A stretch of DNA of 5,476 nucleotides from Phycisphaerales bacterium. Lineage in GTDB: Bacteria > Planctomycetota > Phycisphaerae > Phycisphaerales > UBA1924. The notes beneath the pieces are model-generated. The model saw only the letters and a program-made list of their open reading frames with translations. It searched no databases and had not been told where the DNA came from. The stretch lies in contig JAJDDL010000216.1 in the NCBI GenBank assembly GCA_029260335.1, positions 1 through 5,476 on the forward strand, given 5' to 3'. Numbering within the stretch: the first letter of the stretch is position 1; every line of letters starts with the position of its first letter. Below, in pieces: positions 4,633 through 5,476 of this stretch. A program made the position numbers and the translations under genes.

Positions 4633-5476
4633 ATGCCGAGCACCGTCGCGTCGCTAGATCTCTCTTCCGCCCTGACTAACCTCGCCCCGGCCGATCTCAT
4701 CGAGCGGGCCATCATCGCCGGAGAGGGCCGACTGGCTTCTAACGGCACCCTGGTCTGCTCGACCGGCGAACGCACGGGCAGGAGCCCCAACGACAAGCAT
4801 CTCGAGGACACCCCCGAGATTCACGACAAGATCTGGTGGGGCAAGGTCAACAGGCCGATCACCCCTGAGGCCTTTGACATGGCCCTTGAGATCGGCATCG
4901 AGCACATCAACAGCCGGGACACGCGATACGTCTTCGAGGGATTCTGCGGCGCGGATCTCGATCACCGCCTCGGCGTGCGGGTCGTCACCGAGCAGGCCTG
5001 GCATGCGTTGTTTGCCCAGACCCTGTTTATCCGTCCTGGCAGCGAGTCCGACGCAGGTGACGGCTCCTGGAATCACGATTGGACCGTGATCAACGCCGGT
5101 CGACGGAAGCTCACCGAGGAGGAGCAGGCCAAGCTCGGCGTCTCCAGCCCCCTGCTTATCGCCCAGAGCCTGACGAAGAAGACCGTGGTCATCCTCGGCA
5201 CCGAGTACGCCGGGGAGATGAAAAAGGGCCTGTTTTACGCGATGAACTTCGACATGCCCGATCAGGGCGTGTTCCCGATGCACTGCTCTGCAAACGTCGC
5301 CAACGACGATGCGAGCAACGTTGCGTTGTTCTTTGGGCTGAGCGGCACCGGCAAGACCACCCTCAGCGCAGACCCCCATCGGGCCCTTATCGGAGACGAC
5401 GAGCACGGCTGGGGCCCCAACGGCGTCTTCAACTTCGAGGGCGGCTGCTATGCCAAGAGTGTCCGGCTCACCGAAG
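4633..5476 (+). CDS. pckA: Phosphoenolpyruvate carboxykinase (ATP), N-terminal part, runs off window
   Basis: Cytosolic enzyme converting oxaloacetate and ATP to phosphoenolpyruvate, CO2 and ADP, the entry step of gluconeogenesis. The window holds 281 codons without a stop, about half of the usual length of roughly 530 residues. The diagnostic sites are in order: Arg50 in RTGRSPND (oxaloacetate binding), Tyr192 and Lys198 in EYAGEMKKG, and His217 in PMHCSAN (metal and substrate ligands). Next come the P-loop GLSGTGKTTL at 235-244 with Lys241, the kinase-2 aspartates Asp255-Asp256 in IGDDEHGW, and the family block FNFEGGCYAKS. The spacing corresponds to the ATP-type E. coli enzyme, with an N-terminus about 15 residues shorter and two extra residues between the His and the P-loop. 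These motifs separate it from the GTP-type enzyme. The start is set by GGAGG 7 nt upstream. It is transcribed divergently from tRNA-His. Confidence 0.97.
   Translation, partial: MPSTVASLDLSSALTNLAPADLIERAIIAGEGRLASNGTLVCSTGERTGRSPNDKHLEDTPEIHDKIWWGKVNRPITPEAFDMALEIGIEHINSRDTRYVFEGFCGADLDHRLGVRVVTEQAWHALFAQTLFIRPGSESDAGDGSWNHDWTVINAGRRKLTEEEQAKLGVSSPLLIAQSLTKKTVVILGTEYAGEMKKGLFYAMNFDMPDQGVFPMHCSANVANDDASNVALFFGLSGTGKTTLSADPHRALIGDDEHGWGPNGVFNFEGGCYAKSVRLTE

Noticed and set aside
4654..5406. Minus-strand open frame of 250 codons
   Set aside because: It lies antisense to the unmistakable pckA coding sequence and shows no protein-like motifs of its own.

Overview
The window is GC-rich, with mixed use of Shine-Dalgarno signals: clear for the second sulfotransferase-like gene and for pckA, absent for the kelch genes. 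It has exported kelch propellers, cytosolic sulfotransferase-like enzymes and short directional repeats just after stop codons. I read it as chromosomal DNA of a planctomycete, perhaps of the Phycisphaerae. This is an inference from style, since no lineage marker such as rRNA is present.

Layout, left to right: (i) the last 52 codons of an unidentified plus-strand gene; (ii) a 138-nt gap with two inverted copies of a 22-nt repeat that can fold into a strong hairpin; (iii) two tandem plus-strand paralogues encoding exported kelch beta-propeller proteins, the first a predicted lipoprotein and the second a predicted signal-peptidase-I substrate, 36 nt apart; (iv) a convergent gap with a third copy of the repeat; (v) two tandem minus-strand paralogues encoding sulfotransferase-like proteins, 44 nt apart with a small hairpin between them; (vi) a 31-codon coding-like tail, possibly a gene remnant, between the sulfotransferase pair and a minus-strand tRNA-His(GUG); (vii) a divergent regulatory gap with a likely tRNA promoter and an imperfect direct repeat; (viii) the first 281 codons of an ATP-type phosphoenolpyruvate carboxykinase gene, pckA, which runs off the window.

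The tRNA-His and pckA look like core chromosome. The stretch from the tRNA leftward looks more accessory: it has two independent tandem duplications, dispersed repeats and a possible truncated gene at the tRNA edge. The kelch pair is probably one transcription unit and the sulfotransferase-like pair another, and the two converge. A shared role, such as making and handling a sulfated surface or extracellular carbohydrate, is possible but rests only on proximity. I found no CRISPR array, transposase, integrase or complete recognised defence system.
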